Below are positions 16,087 to 24,314 of a DNA stretch of 64,000 nucleotides, one piece after another. This DNA comes from CAYXRK01 sp964467615. GTDB taxonomy: Bacteria; Hydrogenedentota; Hydrogenedentia; Hydrogenedentales; GCA-2746185. Below the pieces are notes generated by a model. It saw only the letters and a program-made list of their open reading frames with translations, searched no databases and had not been told where the DNA came from. Every line of letters begins with the position of its first letter. The stretch's first letter is position 1. Where the stretch lies: contig CAYXRK010000001.1 in assembly GCA_964467615.1 (NCBI GenBank), positions 1 to 64,000 on the forward strand, given 5' to 3'. The translations under genes and the position numbers were made by a program.

Positions 16087-16556
16087 AGGTCTCCCCTTTG
16101 GCCTGGTTGATCGAAGCACAAATCAGTGTAGCACGCGGGTCGTCATCCAGCGGTGAGCTGGAGCGGCTAATTCCGTAGCACAATCCGCAACGCCCTCAAC
16201 ACGCCCCGGACACTCGTCCAATCCCGGCCATGTCTAACCCTTACCGCGTTCGCGCTCGCGCCGTATAGGGCATCGTAGCGCGTACAGTTCCCCGCTACGC
16301 GCGAAACGGCCCGATCCCGCCTAAAGTATGCGCAGCGAGGTAGATCGGGTACCTGGCGCGGCGAAGGGGTGGGGTCGCGGATTCGGTTTTTCAGGCGGGC
16401 GGAGAGGCCCCAAACTTTCGTGCCAATTCTTGCGCCACTTTCGCGCCACTCGCCGGGAAAAAGAGGGGATAAATGGTGTTGCGAGAGGATAGGCAAACCG
16501 GCGTAAGTGATTGACAGCAATAGGTGGAGATAAACTACAAAACTAATACAGTCGGA
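16087..16556. other. Gene-free right end of the element
   Basis: No gene is supported. The stretch holds a likely integrase arm site (16417-16450: TTCGTGCCAATTCTTGCGCC followed by ACT, then TCGCGCCACT) that matches the left-end site at 9952. The remainder shows no recognisable structure. Confidence 0.5.
16417..16450 (+). repeat. Candidate integrase arm-type sites, right end
   Basis: TTCGTGCCAATTCTTGCGCC plus ACT resembles the left-end site at 9952-9972 in the same orientation, and a further half site TCGCGCCACT follows at 16441. The integrase-binding role is inferred from symmetry about the two ends. Confidence 0.45.
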
Positions 16557-16595
16557 TTTCAAGACCGGTGCGTTACCAATTACGCTAACCCTCCG
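16557..16595. repeat. Right attachment repeat (attR): displaced 5' half of tRNA-Ser
   Basis: Identical to 9849-9887. Read on the minus strand it is the first 38 nt of tRNA-Ser(UGA) plus one flanking base, and it stops after the anticodon loop. The rest of the tRNA is absent here, so it is a non-functional fragment. Confidence 0.9.
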
Positions 16596-16601
16596 CGAAT
16601 A

Positions 16602-16631
16602 ATTGTACCCGTGTTTCGTCGATATTCCCAA
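16602..16631 (-). promoter_or_regulatory. Probable original tRNA-Ser promoter, now orphaned
   Basis: On the minus strand TTGGGA (16631-16626), an 18-bp spacer and TACAAT (16607-16602) precede the truncated tRNA copy by about 7 nt, the expected geometry for a sigma-70 tRNA promoter. The intact tRNA at 9807-9886 has instead TATAAG at 9898-9893 without a recognisable -35. Confidence 0.5.
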
Positions 16632-16692
16632 GCGGGGGACGCGCCTCGGGCCGCGGCATAGTATGATTGTCCGTTGATACCGGGGGGATTCC

Positions 16693-19600
16693 ATGGCGGG
16701 TGCGTCGCGAAAACGTCGTCGGCTAATTGCTGCGCTAGCGGTGTTCGCGGCACTGGTGCCGCTCTGGCTAGTCGCCGAGCGGTATGTGCTTCGGGTAGAT
16801 CGGTACCGGCCCGCGCTCGAAGACGCAATCGCCGGCGCAACCGGGCTGTCCGCCAGCATCGAGAGGATAGAGGCCCACCTCCTCCCCTGGCCGTACGTCG
16901 CGCTGGAAAACGTGACCGTCGGTTCGGGCGATTTTTGGGCGTTCGCGGAACGCATCGATGTTCGCGGAGAGTTGCGGGCCCTCGCGCGGGGGCGGCTCGA
17001 AATCGATCTGGTGGAGGTGAAGCGGCTTTCGGTCGTGGTGCCGCCCGATCCGGACGACATTCGCGAGCGCGTAAACGTCCTCATCGACCACCTTACGGCC
17101 CCGTCACAGGAGGAGCCGTGGTTTTCCGAGGTGTCGGTGATCAAGGTCGAGACCGAAGATGCGGGCGTTTATCTTAAGGGAGACGCCGAGCCCGCCGCAG
17201 TCATCACGGTAACGGGCCGCGATGTTCTTTCGGACGCAGTGCAGACTCTGATCGAGGCGCGGCTGCCCGAATATGGCGCGGACGCACGAGCGTGGACGAC
17301 GCTTAACTTTACCCTCGCGGAGCAAAACGTTTTGGCGGTCTCGGGCGAGGGCTCATTCGAAGGATTGGAGCTCGCCTCGCTGCCGCTGGACGGTCTACCG
17401 CAAATTGTCATGCACGCAGGCTTCACGCTGTCGGGCGAAAACTTCGGGAGCATTGAAGCCGCGCTCACGGGGAACACTGCCTCCGTCGACACCGGACAGA
17501 TGACCGGCGAATACGCCGGCGCGCTCTGGTGGAAGGACGAAGCGCTGACGTTGAACGATTTCACGTGGATCGGACCGGACGTCAATACCGCGCTCGACTT
17601 GACGCGCCATAAGGACGGACGCATTGTCGTTTCGGTGAAGCGATTCAGCGCGCGCGCCGGCGGACTAAGCGACATTCTCGCGGGCTTGAAGTTGAAGGAC
17701 GCCGAAGTGACCGCGGGCCCGGACGCGTCGTTCGCCGCAACGGACCTGTTGTTCGCCCTGGAATCCGACGACACGATTCAATTCTCCCAGGGCAACGCCG
17801 AATTCTCGGGACTCGCCCTCGCACACGCCGACGAAGGCGAACTCGCGCACGGCGTGAAGGGCCACGTCACGATTACCGATGGGACGATAGCGGTCGAAGA
17901 ACTCGTCGCCGAGGGCCTCGCGCTTCACGGCAACGTCACGCCGAACCCCGGCTGGACCACGTTCGCGCTCGATCTGTCCGGCAACGCCGATCTCGCCGCC
18001 GCACGCGTCGTCAGTCTCGTGTTTCCCGATTCGGTGCATGACGCCCAAGGCGTACTAGCGATAGACCGCATCGCGGGGACTTTTGATCGAAACGGCGCGC
18101 TTCCCGACGATCTTGTCCTCACCGCGACGGTGAACGACGGTGCCTTTCGCGTCGAGTCCGAAGACTTCACTGCGGCTTTCGAAAGCGTGAACGTTCAAGT
18201 GCGGACGGACGGAAAGACCATCGCGACGGCGGCCTCCGCGGCTTCGCCCGAACTGGGCGCGATGCATCTCGACGGCCAGTATTCGGTCGCCGATCGCCTT
18301 TGGTCGGGCGCGACGACAATTGACGTACCGAAGGCCGCGACACACTTCATTGACGACGACGAGGTGTCCGCTCGGTTAGCGGGCCTGCTCGATCAGTATG
18401 GGACCGCCGAGTGGAAGACGGACGTCCAGTTTGCGGCCGAGGACGGGGACCCAATCGAGGTCCGCGTCTCTGGGGAAAATGCTCCTATGCTCAATGGCAA
18501 GGTACTCGTGGCAACCAACGAAGAACACACGCGGTTCGGCGATGTTCACGTCGAGACTGAACTCGCGTCGGACCGGTTGCCTCGCCTGCTTCCCGAGGGC
18601 ATCCGCGCCGAGGGGCCCGTGACCGTCCGGTTCGACCGAGACGCCACCGCAGGCGAATTCACGGCGACCGCGAATCTTACCGGATGCACGCTAACGACCG
18701 AAGGCGACGTTCAGAAGCGGTTCGGTGACGAACTTCTGATCGACCTGTCCGGCCAGGCCACGGAAGGAACGTGGCGCGCCGAGAAGGGCGCCCTGACGTG
18801 CCTCGGACAACAGTTGGACTTTATTATCGAGGACAAACGGGTCGTCGCGCCGCATTTCGACATCGCCGCCGTGGCATGGGCACGGTTGCTGCCCGAGGGC
18901 GCGTCGGCGCATGGGAGGATTTTCGGGAAGGCGGCGTTCAATCCATTCGAGGCAGACCTGACGTTCCATGATCAGGGATTTCGACTCGATGACGAGATCG
19001 TGATCGAGCGCATCAACGGTAACGTCTCGATCTCCGGTCCGTATTTAACATGCCGCGATCTGAAAATCGAAGGCGCACGTTCGGATTGCACGGTCAATGC
19101 AGGCCGCTCGGACGGCGTCTGGCGTGGCGAAGTCCGCGGCCGGACATTGGATGTGAACGCATTCGCGCCGCTCGCGGGAGCGCTTATTGGACTCGCACAA
19201 TCCGGCGGGAGTCCGAAGGACGCCACGGAAAAGAGTGAGGCCGATCCCTTCGTCGGCGACTTCAACATTGCCCTGGATCAAGTGTTCTTCCGTAAGGGAC
19301 GGCTGGACAAATTCACGGCGATGGTAAACGCGCGGGAGCAAGGCGTGTTCGTGAAGGACATCCGCTGCACGCCGTACAGCGGGTCGCTGACCGGCACAAT
19401 AGATTGGGTGCCTTCGAACGCGGACGAACACGAAGTGCGCGTCAGTCTCGCCTTTGACGGGGCAGACTCGCGCATCGTCGACGAGATCCTTATGAACGAC
19501 GAACGAGGGTTGGACGGAATTTTCTCGGGAACGCTCGACTTCAGTTCGCCCGCTATCGAGGGCAAGGAGTCCGTCAAACGCGCAAACGGCCGCGCAGAGA

Positions 19601-20013
19601 TTCGGGCGGCAAACGGTAGTCTGGGAAAAATGGGCTGGGCCACGAAACTCATTTCGGTGTTGAAGACAACGGAAATCCTCGCGTTCCGGAGGCCGGAGTT
19701 CCGCGATAAAGGGTTGACCTACGACGACTTATCCGGTAGGCTGGAGATGGTGAATGGCGTGCTGACGCTGCGGGACGTGAAGCTCGAAAGCCCCTCCTAC
19801 TCGATGACCGCCAGGGGAACGGTGGATTTCCCGCAAGACCGGTCGGACGTCGTGGTTCGGGTGCAGCCGCTCGAGAATATCAACCGGACCGTCGGTCGAA
19901 TACCGATTATCGGAGATGCGATTCGTCAAGTGACCAAAGTCGCCCGGGTGCGCGTGAATATCACAGGGTCGCCGTACGACACATCGCAGAGCGCGCAGGA
20001 AGACAAGGAATAG
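16693..20013 (+). CDS. AsmA-family envelope protein
   Basis: 1106-residue protein with one N-terminal membrane segment (LIAALAVFAALVPLWLVAER, about 10-29) and a very long beta-rich periplasmic body. The first 120 residues (LEDAIAGATGLSASIERIEA, then LENVTVGSGDF) are the AsmA start; the end (QPLENINRTVGRIPIIGDAI) is the typical AsmA_2 C-terminus. Family members form bridge-like lipid-transfer grooves between inner and outer membrane. The radical SAM gene begins on the base after its stop, so they are one operon. Confidence 0.85.
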   Translation: MAGASRKRRRLIAALAVFAALVPLWLVAERYVLRVDRYRPALEDAIAGATGLSASIERIEAHLLPWPYVALENVTVGSGDFWAFAERIDVRGELRALARGRLEIDLVEVKRLSVVVPPDPDDIRERVNVLIDHLTAPSQEEPWFSEVSVIKVETEDAGVYLKGDAEPAAVITVTGRDVLSDAVQTLIEARLPEYGADARAWTTLNFTLAEQNVLAVSGEGSFEGLELASLPLDGLPQIVMHAGFTLSGENFGSIEAALTGNTASVDTGQMTGEYAGALWWKDEALTLNDFTWIGPDVNTALDLTRHKDGRIVVSVKRFSARAGGLSDILAGLKLKDAEVTAGPDASFAATDLLFALESDDTIQFSQGNAEFSGLALAHADEGELAHGVKGHVTITDGTIAVEELVAEGLALHGNVTPNPGWTTFALDLSGNADLAAARVVSLVFPDSVHDAQGVLAIDRIAGTFDRNGALPDDLVLTATVNDGAFRVESEDFTAAFESVNVQVRTDGKTIATAASAASPELGAMHLDGQYSVADRLWSGATTIDVPKAATHFIDDDEVSARLAGLLDQYGTAEWKTDVQFAAEDGDPIEVRVSGENAPMLNGKVLVATNEEHTRFGDVHVETELASDRLPRLLPEGIRAEGPVTVRFDRDATAGEFTATANLTGCTLTTEGDVQKRFGDELLIDLSGQATEGTWRAEKGALTCLGQQLDFIIEDKRVVAPHFDIAAVAWARLLPEGASAHGRIFGKAAFNPFEADLTFHDQGFRLDDEIVIERINGNVSISGPYLTCRDLKIEGARSDCTVNAGRSDGVWRGEVRGRTLDVNAFAPLAGALIGLAQSGGSPKDATEKSEADPFVGDFNIALDQVFFRKGRLDKFTAMVNAREQGVFVKDIRCTPYSGSLTGTIDWVPSNADEHEVRVSLAFDGADSRIVDEILMNDERGLDGIFSGTLDFSSPAIEGKESVKRANGRAEIRAANGSLGKMGWATKLISVLKTTEILAFRRPEFRDKGLTYDDLSGRLEMVNGVLTLRDVKLESPSYSMTARGTVDFPQDRSDVVVRVQPLENINRTVGRIPIIGDAIRQVTKVARVRVNITGSPYDTSQSAQEDKE

Positions 20014-20952
20014 ATGAGCACAGCGACACTAACGGGCCCTCCCCGGATTCAAATCCAGACGCAGTCGGGCTGCAACGGTCGTTGCGTTTTTTGTCCGAAC
20101 GAGGCCGTGCTCAACTCCGACCTGTCCCAGGGGCGCATGCCGCCGGCGCGGTTTCAGCAGATCATCGATGAACTGGCGAAGACGCCCCCTCGGCGCGTGA
20201 GTCTGTATTTGCAAAACGAACCCATGCTGGACAAGCGGCTGCCAGACTTCTGCCGGTACGTCACCGAGCGCATTCCGTCGGCCTCCACCCTGGTGACGAC
20301 CAACGGCACCTATCTGAGCGAGGCCAGCGCCGCCGCGTTGATCGGCGGGGGGCTCAAACGCATCAAGGTCAGCATTCAATCCCTGGTTCCTGAACGCAAC
20401 ATGGACATCATGGGGAAAGTCTGTGATTCGGACAAGGTCGTGAAGAACGTCTTGGGCGTGCGCAAGGTCATGAAGGAAATGCGGGCGAAGGCGTTTGATC
20501 TGCGCGTGTCAACCATCGTCACCGCCATGAACGAAGACGAAATCGGCGATATGCACAGGTTCTGGAAATCGCATGGCGTGAAGATGGTCACGTCCGCGCT
20601 CGAGAACCGCGGCGGCAACATCGCCAACGCGCTCGAGATGAACGGCGCTGAGATGCGCACGCGAAGCGACTGCATCCGCCCGCACCGCGAGATGTGCGTG
20701 CTGTTCAACGGCGACGCCGTACTTTGCTGCGTTGACTGGCACCGTGTCGAGGTCGTCGGCAACGTCTTCCAAGACGGCGTAGCGAACGTGTGGAACGGCG
20801 CGCGCCTTCAGCACATCCGCAAGGCGTTCAAAGAGGGCAATACTCAGGCGCTTCCGGAAATCTGCGTCAATTGCACCGAGAGCGCGTGTTCGGCGAAGCA
20901 GCGCAAGGGCTGGCCTTCATTCTTCAGGAACGTTTTCGCGCATGCGGGGTAA
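20014..20952 (+). CDS. Radical SAM/SPASM-domain protein
   Basis: 312-residue enzyme. The SAM [4Fe-4S] motif is CNGRCVFC (Cys20, Cys24, Cys27), near the N-terminus. The TIM-barrel core includes LYLQNEPMLD and TTNGTYL. A SPASM-type C-terminus brings further cysteines: SDCIRPHREMCVLFNG, VLCCVDW and EICVNCTESAC, for auxiliary clusters. Such enzymes modify peptides or sugar/amino compounds. The start directly abuts the AsmA stop. Two small ORFs with strong ribosome binding sites follow 54 bases downstream and are candidate substrates or partners. Confidence 0.88.
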   Translation: MSTATLTGPPRIQIQTQSGCNGRCVFCPNEAVLNSDLSQGRMPPARFQQIIDELAKTPPRRVSLYLQNEPMLDKRLPDFCRYVTERIPSASTLVTTNGTYLSEASAAALIGGGLKRIKVSIQSLVPERNMDIMGKVCDSDKVVKNVLGVRKVMKEMRAKAFDLRVSTIVTAMNEDEIGDMHRFWKSHGVKMVTSALENRGGNIANALEMNGAEMRTRSDCIRPHREMCVLFNGDAVLCCVDWHRVEVVGNVFQDGVANVWNGARLQHIRKAFKEGNTQALPEICVNCTESACSAKQRKGWPSFFRNVFAHAG

Positions 20953-21006
20953 TCTACTTGGGTACGTTGCGGTAAGTCGTCAATCCGACAAGGAGTATCA
21001 TCAACT

Positions 21007-21171
21007 ATGATATCGATTAGTCAATTGCAACGCTTGGCCAACCTTTTCCTGCAACAGGTTGTTGGCCTCGGAGACGACCTCCTGGGCCTGCTCCAGTTTC
21101 GTTTCTACGAGCTTCTCGGCGAACTGTTTGCCATCATCGCGCCACTCATTGGCTACACGCCCCCGCAATAG
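21007..21171 (+). CDS. Small amphipathic protein, 54 aa, unknown
   Basis: ATG 21007 is preceded by ACAAGGAG at good spacing. The product (MISISQLQRLANLFLQQVVG, then LGDDLLGLLQFRFYELLGEL, FAIIAPLIGYTPPQ) is rich in Leu, Gly and Phe with acidic and basic residues spaced as in amphipathic helices. It has no cysteine. I recognise no family. The position 54 bases after a radical SAM/SPASM gene and 27 bases before another small ORF suggests one transcript. It could be a modification substrate, a membrane-active peptide or a small subunit. Confidence 0.6.
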   Translation: MISISQLQRLANLFLQQVVGLGDDLLGLLQFRFYELLGELFAIIAPLIGYTPPQ

Positions 21172-21198
21172 ACGTAGGCCGGAAAAGGAGTAGCCACA

Positions 21199-21324
21199 AT
21201 GGTTCGCGACCAAATTTTTGCCGCCATCCAAAGTTTCATCGACGACATTACCGTCTTCATCGCCGATTTTCTGGACACGGTGCTAAACGATCTCCTGCCC
21301 AATTTCCTGCCCTTCGACTTCTAG
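21199..21324 (+). CDS. Small acidic amphipathic protein, 41 aa, unknown
   Basis: ATG 21199 follows GAAAAGGAG. The product (MVRDQIFAAIQSFIDDITVF, then IADFLDTVLNDLLPNFLPFD, F) has seven Asp and one Arg and a clear hydrophobic i/i+3/i+4 pattern. It has no Cys. It resembles the preceding 54-aa ORF in character (short, Leu/Ile/Phe-rich, ending with Pro) rather than in exact sequence. No family recognised. The stop is followed by 126 bases without a gene before the amidohydrolase. Confidence 0.6.
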   Translation: MVRDQIFAAIQSFIDDITVFIADFLDTVLNDLLPNFLPFDF

Positions 21325-21450
21325 AAGCTATTCCAAAACCAAGTCCCAATCGGTTCGAGGGTACAGAGTCTTCGAAATCGCCCAGGAATTGGGCCGGAGA
21401 TATTCTTCGGTTCGCCGCCGCTCGTCTGATAGTGGTAGGTTACTCGCACG

Positions 21451-22905
21451 ATGAATCGTCGCGCGTTTCTTCAATCCGCCGCCGCGAGCGCCTTCGCCGC
21501 CTCGGCCCTTGGCGCAAAAGGCGCCTGCCGCGCCCCAGCCGGATCGCCTGCGCCGAATTCGGGACCCACCCTTCCGATCATCGACGCGCACTGCCACATC
21601 TTCAACGCCTCCGACCTCGCCATCGAAGGCTTCATCAAACACGCCGTCCTGCATGCCTCGGGCGATCACCCCCTCGACGCCGCCATCGCCGCGCTCGACT
21701 TCCAACTCCAACGCGCGGCACCCTCCTTCGAGGAAGAGAATGCTTTGCTCGACGCGGTGCTTTGCGGAGATCCCATCCCCGAAGAATTTAATCGCACGGG
21801 ACCATCAATCGAAGATATCGACAACTTCCTCGAGCACCTCGCCAAGTCCCGCCCCGATCTGATTCGCGGCGTTGACAAACAGGACGTCCCGCACTTCGGC
21901 GAGGGCGTCCTGTTCAACGCCTTGCGCTGGGCCTGGATTCTCACGCGTCATCGTCTCCACATCATGCAACTCATGTTCAACACCTTCCCCGAAGTCGGGC
22001 TTTTCGTCCCTGCAATCGTCGATATGGACCTCTGGCTTTCGGATCACGCCGAGACATCAATTCCCAATCAAATTCGGCTATACGAAAAACTGATCCGGAT
22101 TAGCCAAGGCCGCATCATGCCGCTCGCACCCTTCGATCCCTGGCGGCAAGTCAAAGCCGAACGCGCCGGTACCGATACGCCCCTCGAGTGGATCCAAGAC
22201 GCCGTACTCCACCGCGGTTTTGCCGGCGTAAAACTTTATCCGACGATGGGCTTTCGGGCGGAGGGCAACGCCGAATTGCGGCCCCGGTGGTTCTACCGCC
22301 CGCTCGATTCCGCGCTCGAAGAACTCTACGAATGGTGCCAACAAGAACGCGTACCCATTTTGGCGCACGCAAACGCTTCGTGGGGATCCGAACGAGGGTT
22401 CGAGGAACGCGCCGGCCCGGAATACTGGCGGCGCGCACTCGAACGGTTTCCGGAACTCCGAATCAGTTTTGGGCACTTCGGCGGCGACAATGACCTACTG
22501 TCACGCGGGATGGACAGCCGATGTTGGGACTTCGCGAATCTCATGCAAGAGTATCCAAACGCGTTCGCGGACATAGGTTTCCACGACATCGGGTTTCCCT
22601 CGACGCGCGAGTGCGACGTCGAGAAGTACTTCGCCTTGATGCGTGAACTCGCGGCACAATTTCCGGCTGCGATTGACCGCATCATGTACGGCAGCGATTG
22701 GCACATGATCGTGCAAACATCAGGAAACGACCAATACTTCACGACCACCTTCGAGCGCTTCGCCTCCCACTGGCCCGAAGCCCAGTCCGGCGTCTTTAAC
22801 GCGAACGCGCGCCGATGGCTCGATCTCGACGACACGCAATCCACAGCCCGTCAACGACTCGACGCCTTCTACTCCACGCGAGGAATCACACCAAGCTGTA
22901 CGTAA
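21451..22905 (+). CDS. Tat-exported amidohydrolase (amidohydro_2 type)
   Basis: 484-residue protein with a Tat signal (MNRRAFLQSAAASAFAASAL). The metal-dependent TIM-barrel hydrolase of the amidohydro_2 type shows IIDAHCHIFNASD (His-x-His), GVKLYPTMGF (about 255), RISFGHFGGDND and the late MYGSDWHM Asp. These enzymes act as decarboxylases or lactone/amide hydrolases. The twin-Arg signal shows it works outside the cytoplasm; substrate unknown. It follows the two small ORFs on the same strand. Confidence 0.82.
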   Translation: MNRRAFLQSAAASAFAASALGAKGACRAPAGSPAPNSGPTLPIIDAHCHIFNASDLAIEGFIKHAVLHASGDHPLDAAIAALDFQLQRAAPSFEEENALLDAVLCGDPIPEEFNRTGPSIEDIDNFLEHLAKSRPDLIRGVDKQDVPHFGEGVLFNALRWAWILTRHRLHIMQLMFNTFPEVGLFVPAIVDMDLWLSDHAETSIPNQIRLYEKLIRISQGRIMPLAPFDPWRQVKAERAGTDTPLEWIQDAVLHRGFAGVKLYPTMGFRAEGNAELRPRWFYRPLDSALEELYEWCQQERVPILAHANASWGSERGFEERAGPEYWRRALERFPELRISFGHFGGDNDLLSRGMDSRCWDFANLMQEYPNAFADIGFHDIGFPSTRECDVEKYFALMRELAAQFPAAIDRIMYGSDWHMIVQTSGNDQYFTTTFERFASHWPEAQSGVFNANARRWLDLDDTQSTARQRLDAFYSTRGITPSCT

Positions 22906-22915
22906 AAAGCGCTCG

Positions 22916-23902
22916 CTACGCCAACCACCGCGCCGCATCTTTCGCCCAATACGTAAGAATCAATTTCGCCCCTGCCCGCCGAATCGCGAGCAACGACTCG
23001 AGCGCCGCCCGCTTCTCGTCAATCCAGCCGTTCAACGCCGCCGCCTTCAGCATCGAGAATTCCCCCGACACGTTGTACGCGGCGATAGGCAAATCGAACT
23101 CGTCCGCCGCCCGTCGAATAACGTCGAGATACGGCAACGCGGGCTTAACCATGACAATGTCCGCGCCTTCGTCCACGTCCTCGGCAATCTCGCGCAGGGC
23201 CTCGCGCAGGTTCGGCGGATCCATCTGATAGCTCGAACGATCGCCGAATTGCGGCGGCGACTCCGCGGCGTCGCGGAACGGGCCGTAAAACGCCGACGCG
23301 AATTTCGCGCTGTACGCCATGATCGGCACGTCGGGGTAACCCGCGTCGTCGAGCGCCATGCGAATCTCGCCGATGCGCCCGTCCATCATGTCCGACGGCG
23401 CGACCATGTCCGCCCCGGCGTTGACGTGCGCCAGCGATTCCTTCACCAACAACTCGAGCGTCTGGTCATTGTCGACGTCGGGCTTCCCGTCGCGGTTCTC
23501 GGTGATGACGCCGCAGTGACCGTGGTCGGTGTATTCGCACATGCACACGTCCGTGATGACGCACAACTCAGGCGCGGCCTTCTTGATGCGTTCAATAGCG
23601 CGCGGAATGATCCCGTCCTCCGCATACGCCTCGCTTCCCATCTCGTCCTTGGTCTCCGGTATACCGAACAGGATGACGGCCGGCACGCCTAGTCCCGCGA
23701 GTTCCTTCGCCTCCTCGGCCAGCGTATCGGGCGACCACTGAAAGTTGCCCGGCATCGACGCAATTTCCTGCTTGACCCCAGTGCCATGGCGCACGAAATA
23801 CGGCATGATCAAATCGTCAACGGAAAGCTTCGTCTCGCGCACCATGCGGCGCAACGTCGGGTTTCGGCGCATGCGGCGCAGTCGCGTTTCGGGAAAGGGC
23901 AT
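22916..23902 (-). CDS. hemB: Delta-aminolevulinic acid dehydratase (porphobilinogen synthase)
   Basis: 328-residue enzyme condensing two 5-aminolevulinates to porphobilinogen in haem synthesis. The metal-binding cysteines are in [14 protein letters not shown]. The two active-site lysines are in [15 protein letters not shown] and [31 protein letters not shown] is typical of the family. The ATG at 23902 has AAGGAG 10 bases upstream. It is convergent with the amidohydrolase gene (10-base gap). No other hem genes are in the window. Confidence 0.95.
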   Translation of the reverse strand: MPFPETRLRRMRRNPTLRRMVRETKLSVDDLIMPYFVRHGTGVKQEIASMPGNFQWSPDTLAEEAKELAGLGVPAVILFGIPETKDEMGSEAYAEDGIIPRAIERIKKAAPELCVITDVCMCEYTDHGHCGVITENRDGKPDVDNDQTLELLVKESLAHVNAGADMVAPSDMMDGRIGEIRMALDDAGYPDVPIMAYSAKFASAFYGPFRDAAESPPQFGDRSSYQMDPPNLREALREIAEDVDEGADIVMVKPALPYLDVIRRAADEFDLPIAAYNVSGEFSMLKAAALNGWIDEKRAALESLLAIRRAGAKLILTYWAKDAARWLA

Positions 23903-24314
23903 GGCGGCGCGGCTCCTTGCTGCGGGACAGTTCTTTGCGGGTCGCGTATGATAGCAAAGGCTGGCCCGTCCTAGCCCGCGTCGCGCACCAGTGTTCGTAG
24001 CGAGGAAGTGGAGATGGTTGGTATATCAGGACTTGTTCGGTTCGGATCGGACGACAGCGTGTAGAAACACGTCGAGTTCGATCCGAGACGAAAAGTTCCG
24101 AGAGAACGGCCATATCCGCTTCCGCAGTAGAATGGTGGTGAGCGATGCGGGCTAAGTCAGCGAGGGAATGCGTCGCGCCCTGCAACCCGGCAGAACTTTC
24201 CTGGAACGCCCGGACTCGCCGACTGCGGACACGGCGACCCCATCATTCCTGGCGAGAGCCCACCTTCACTGTTTGTTTCTCATCGACTCGCATTCGACAT
24301 AAACTTCCCTCGGC
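23903..24314. other. 412-bp intergenic region, nothing recognised
   Basis: Divergent spacer between hemB and the menE-like gene. I see no convincing ORF, RNA gene or strong promoter. Both flanking genes must have promoters here. Confidence 0.5.

Larger units (their letters stand above)
9849..16595 (+). mobile_element. Integrative element in tRNA-Ser(UGA), satellite- or plasmid-like
   Basis: The segment is bounded by an identical 39-bp direct repeat (9849-9887 and 16557-16595) that is the 5' half of tRNA-Ser through its anticodon loop. A tyrosine integrase sits just inside the left end. Genes for a small HTH (excisionase/AlpA-like) protein, a CHC2/Toprim primase and a RepA-like ATPase follow in one direction with overlapping stops and starts. 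No capsid, terminase, relaxase or conjugation gene is visible. The module order resembles phage satellites or integrated small replicons. The right third holds a broken nuclease, a lipoprotein and a CBS protein as possible cargo. Confidence 0.85.

Noticed and set aside
21001..21231. 76-aa minus-strand ORF over the small plus-strand ORFs
   Set aside because: It has no ribosome binding site, and the plus-strand frames have strong ones and ordinary codon choice.
21007..21324. Calling the two small ORFs sactipeptide or ranthipeptide precursors
   Set aside because: Neither has a cysteine, so thioether crosslinks are impossible; any modification link to the radical SAM enzyme is only positional.
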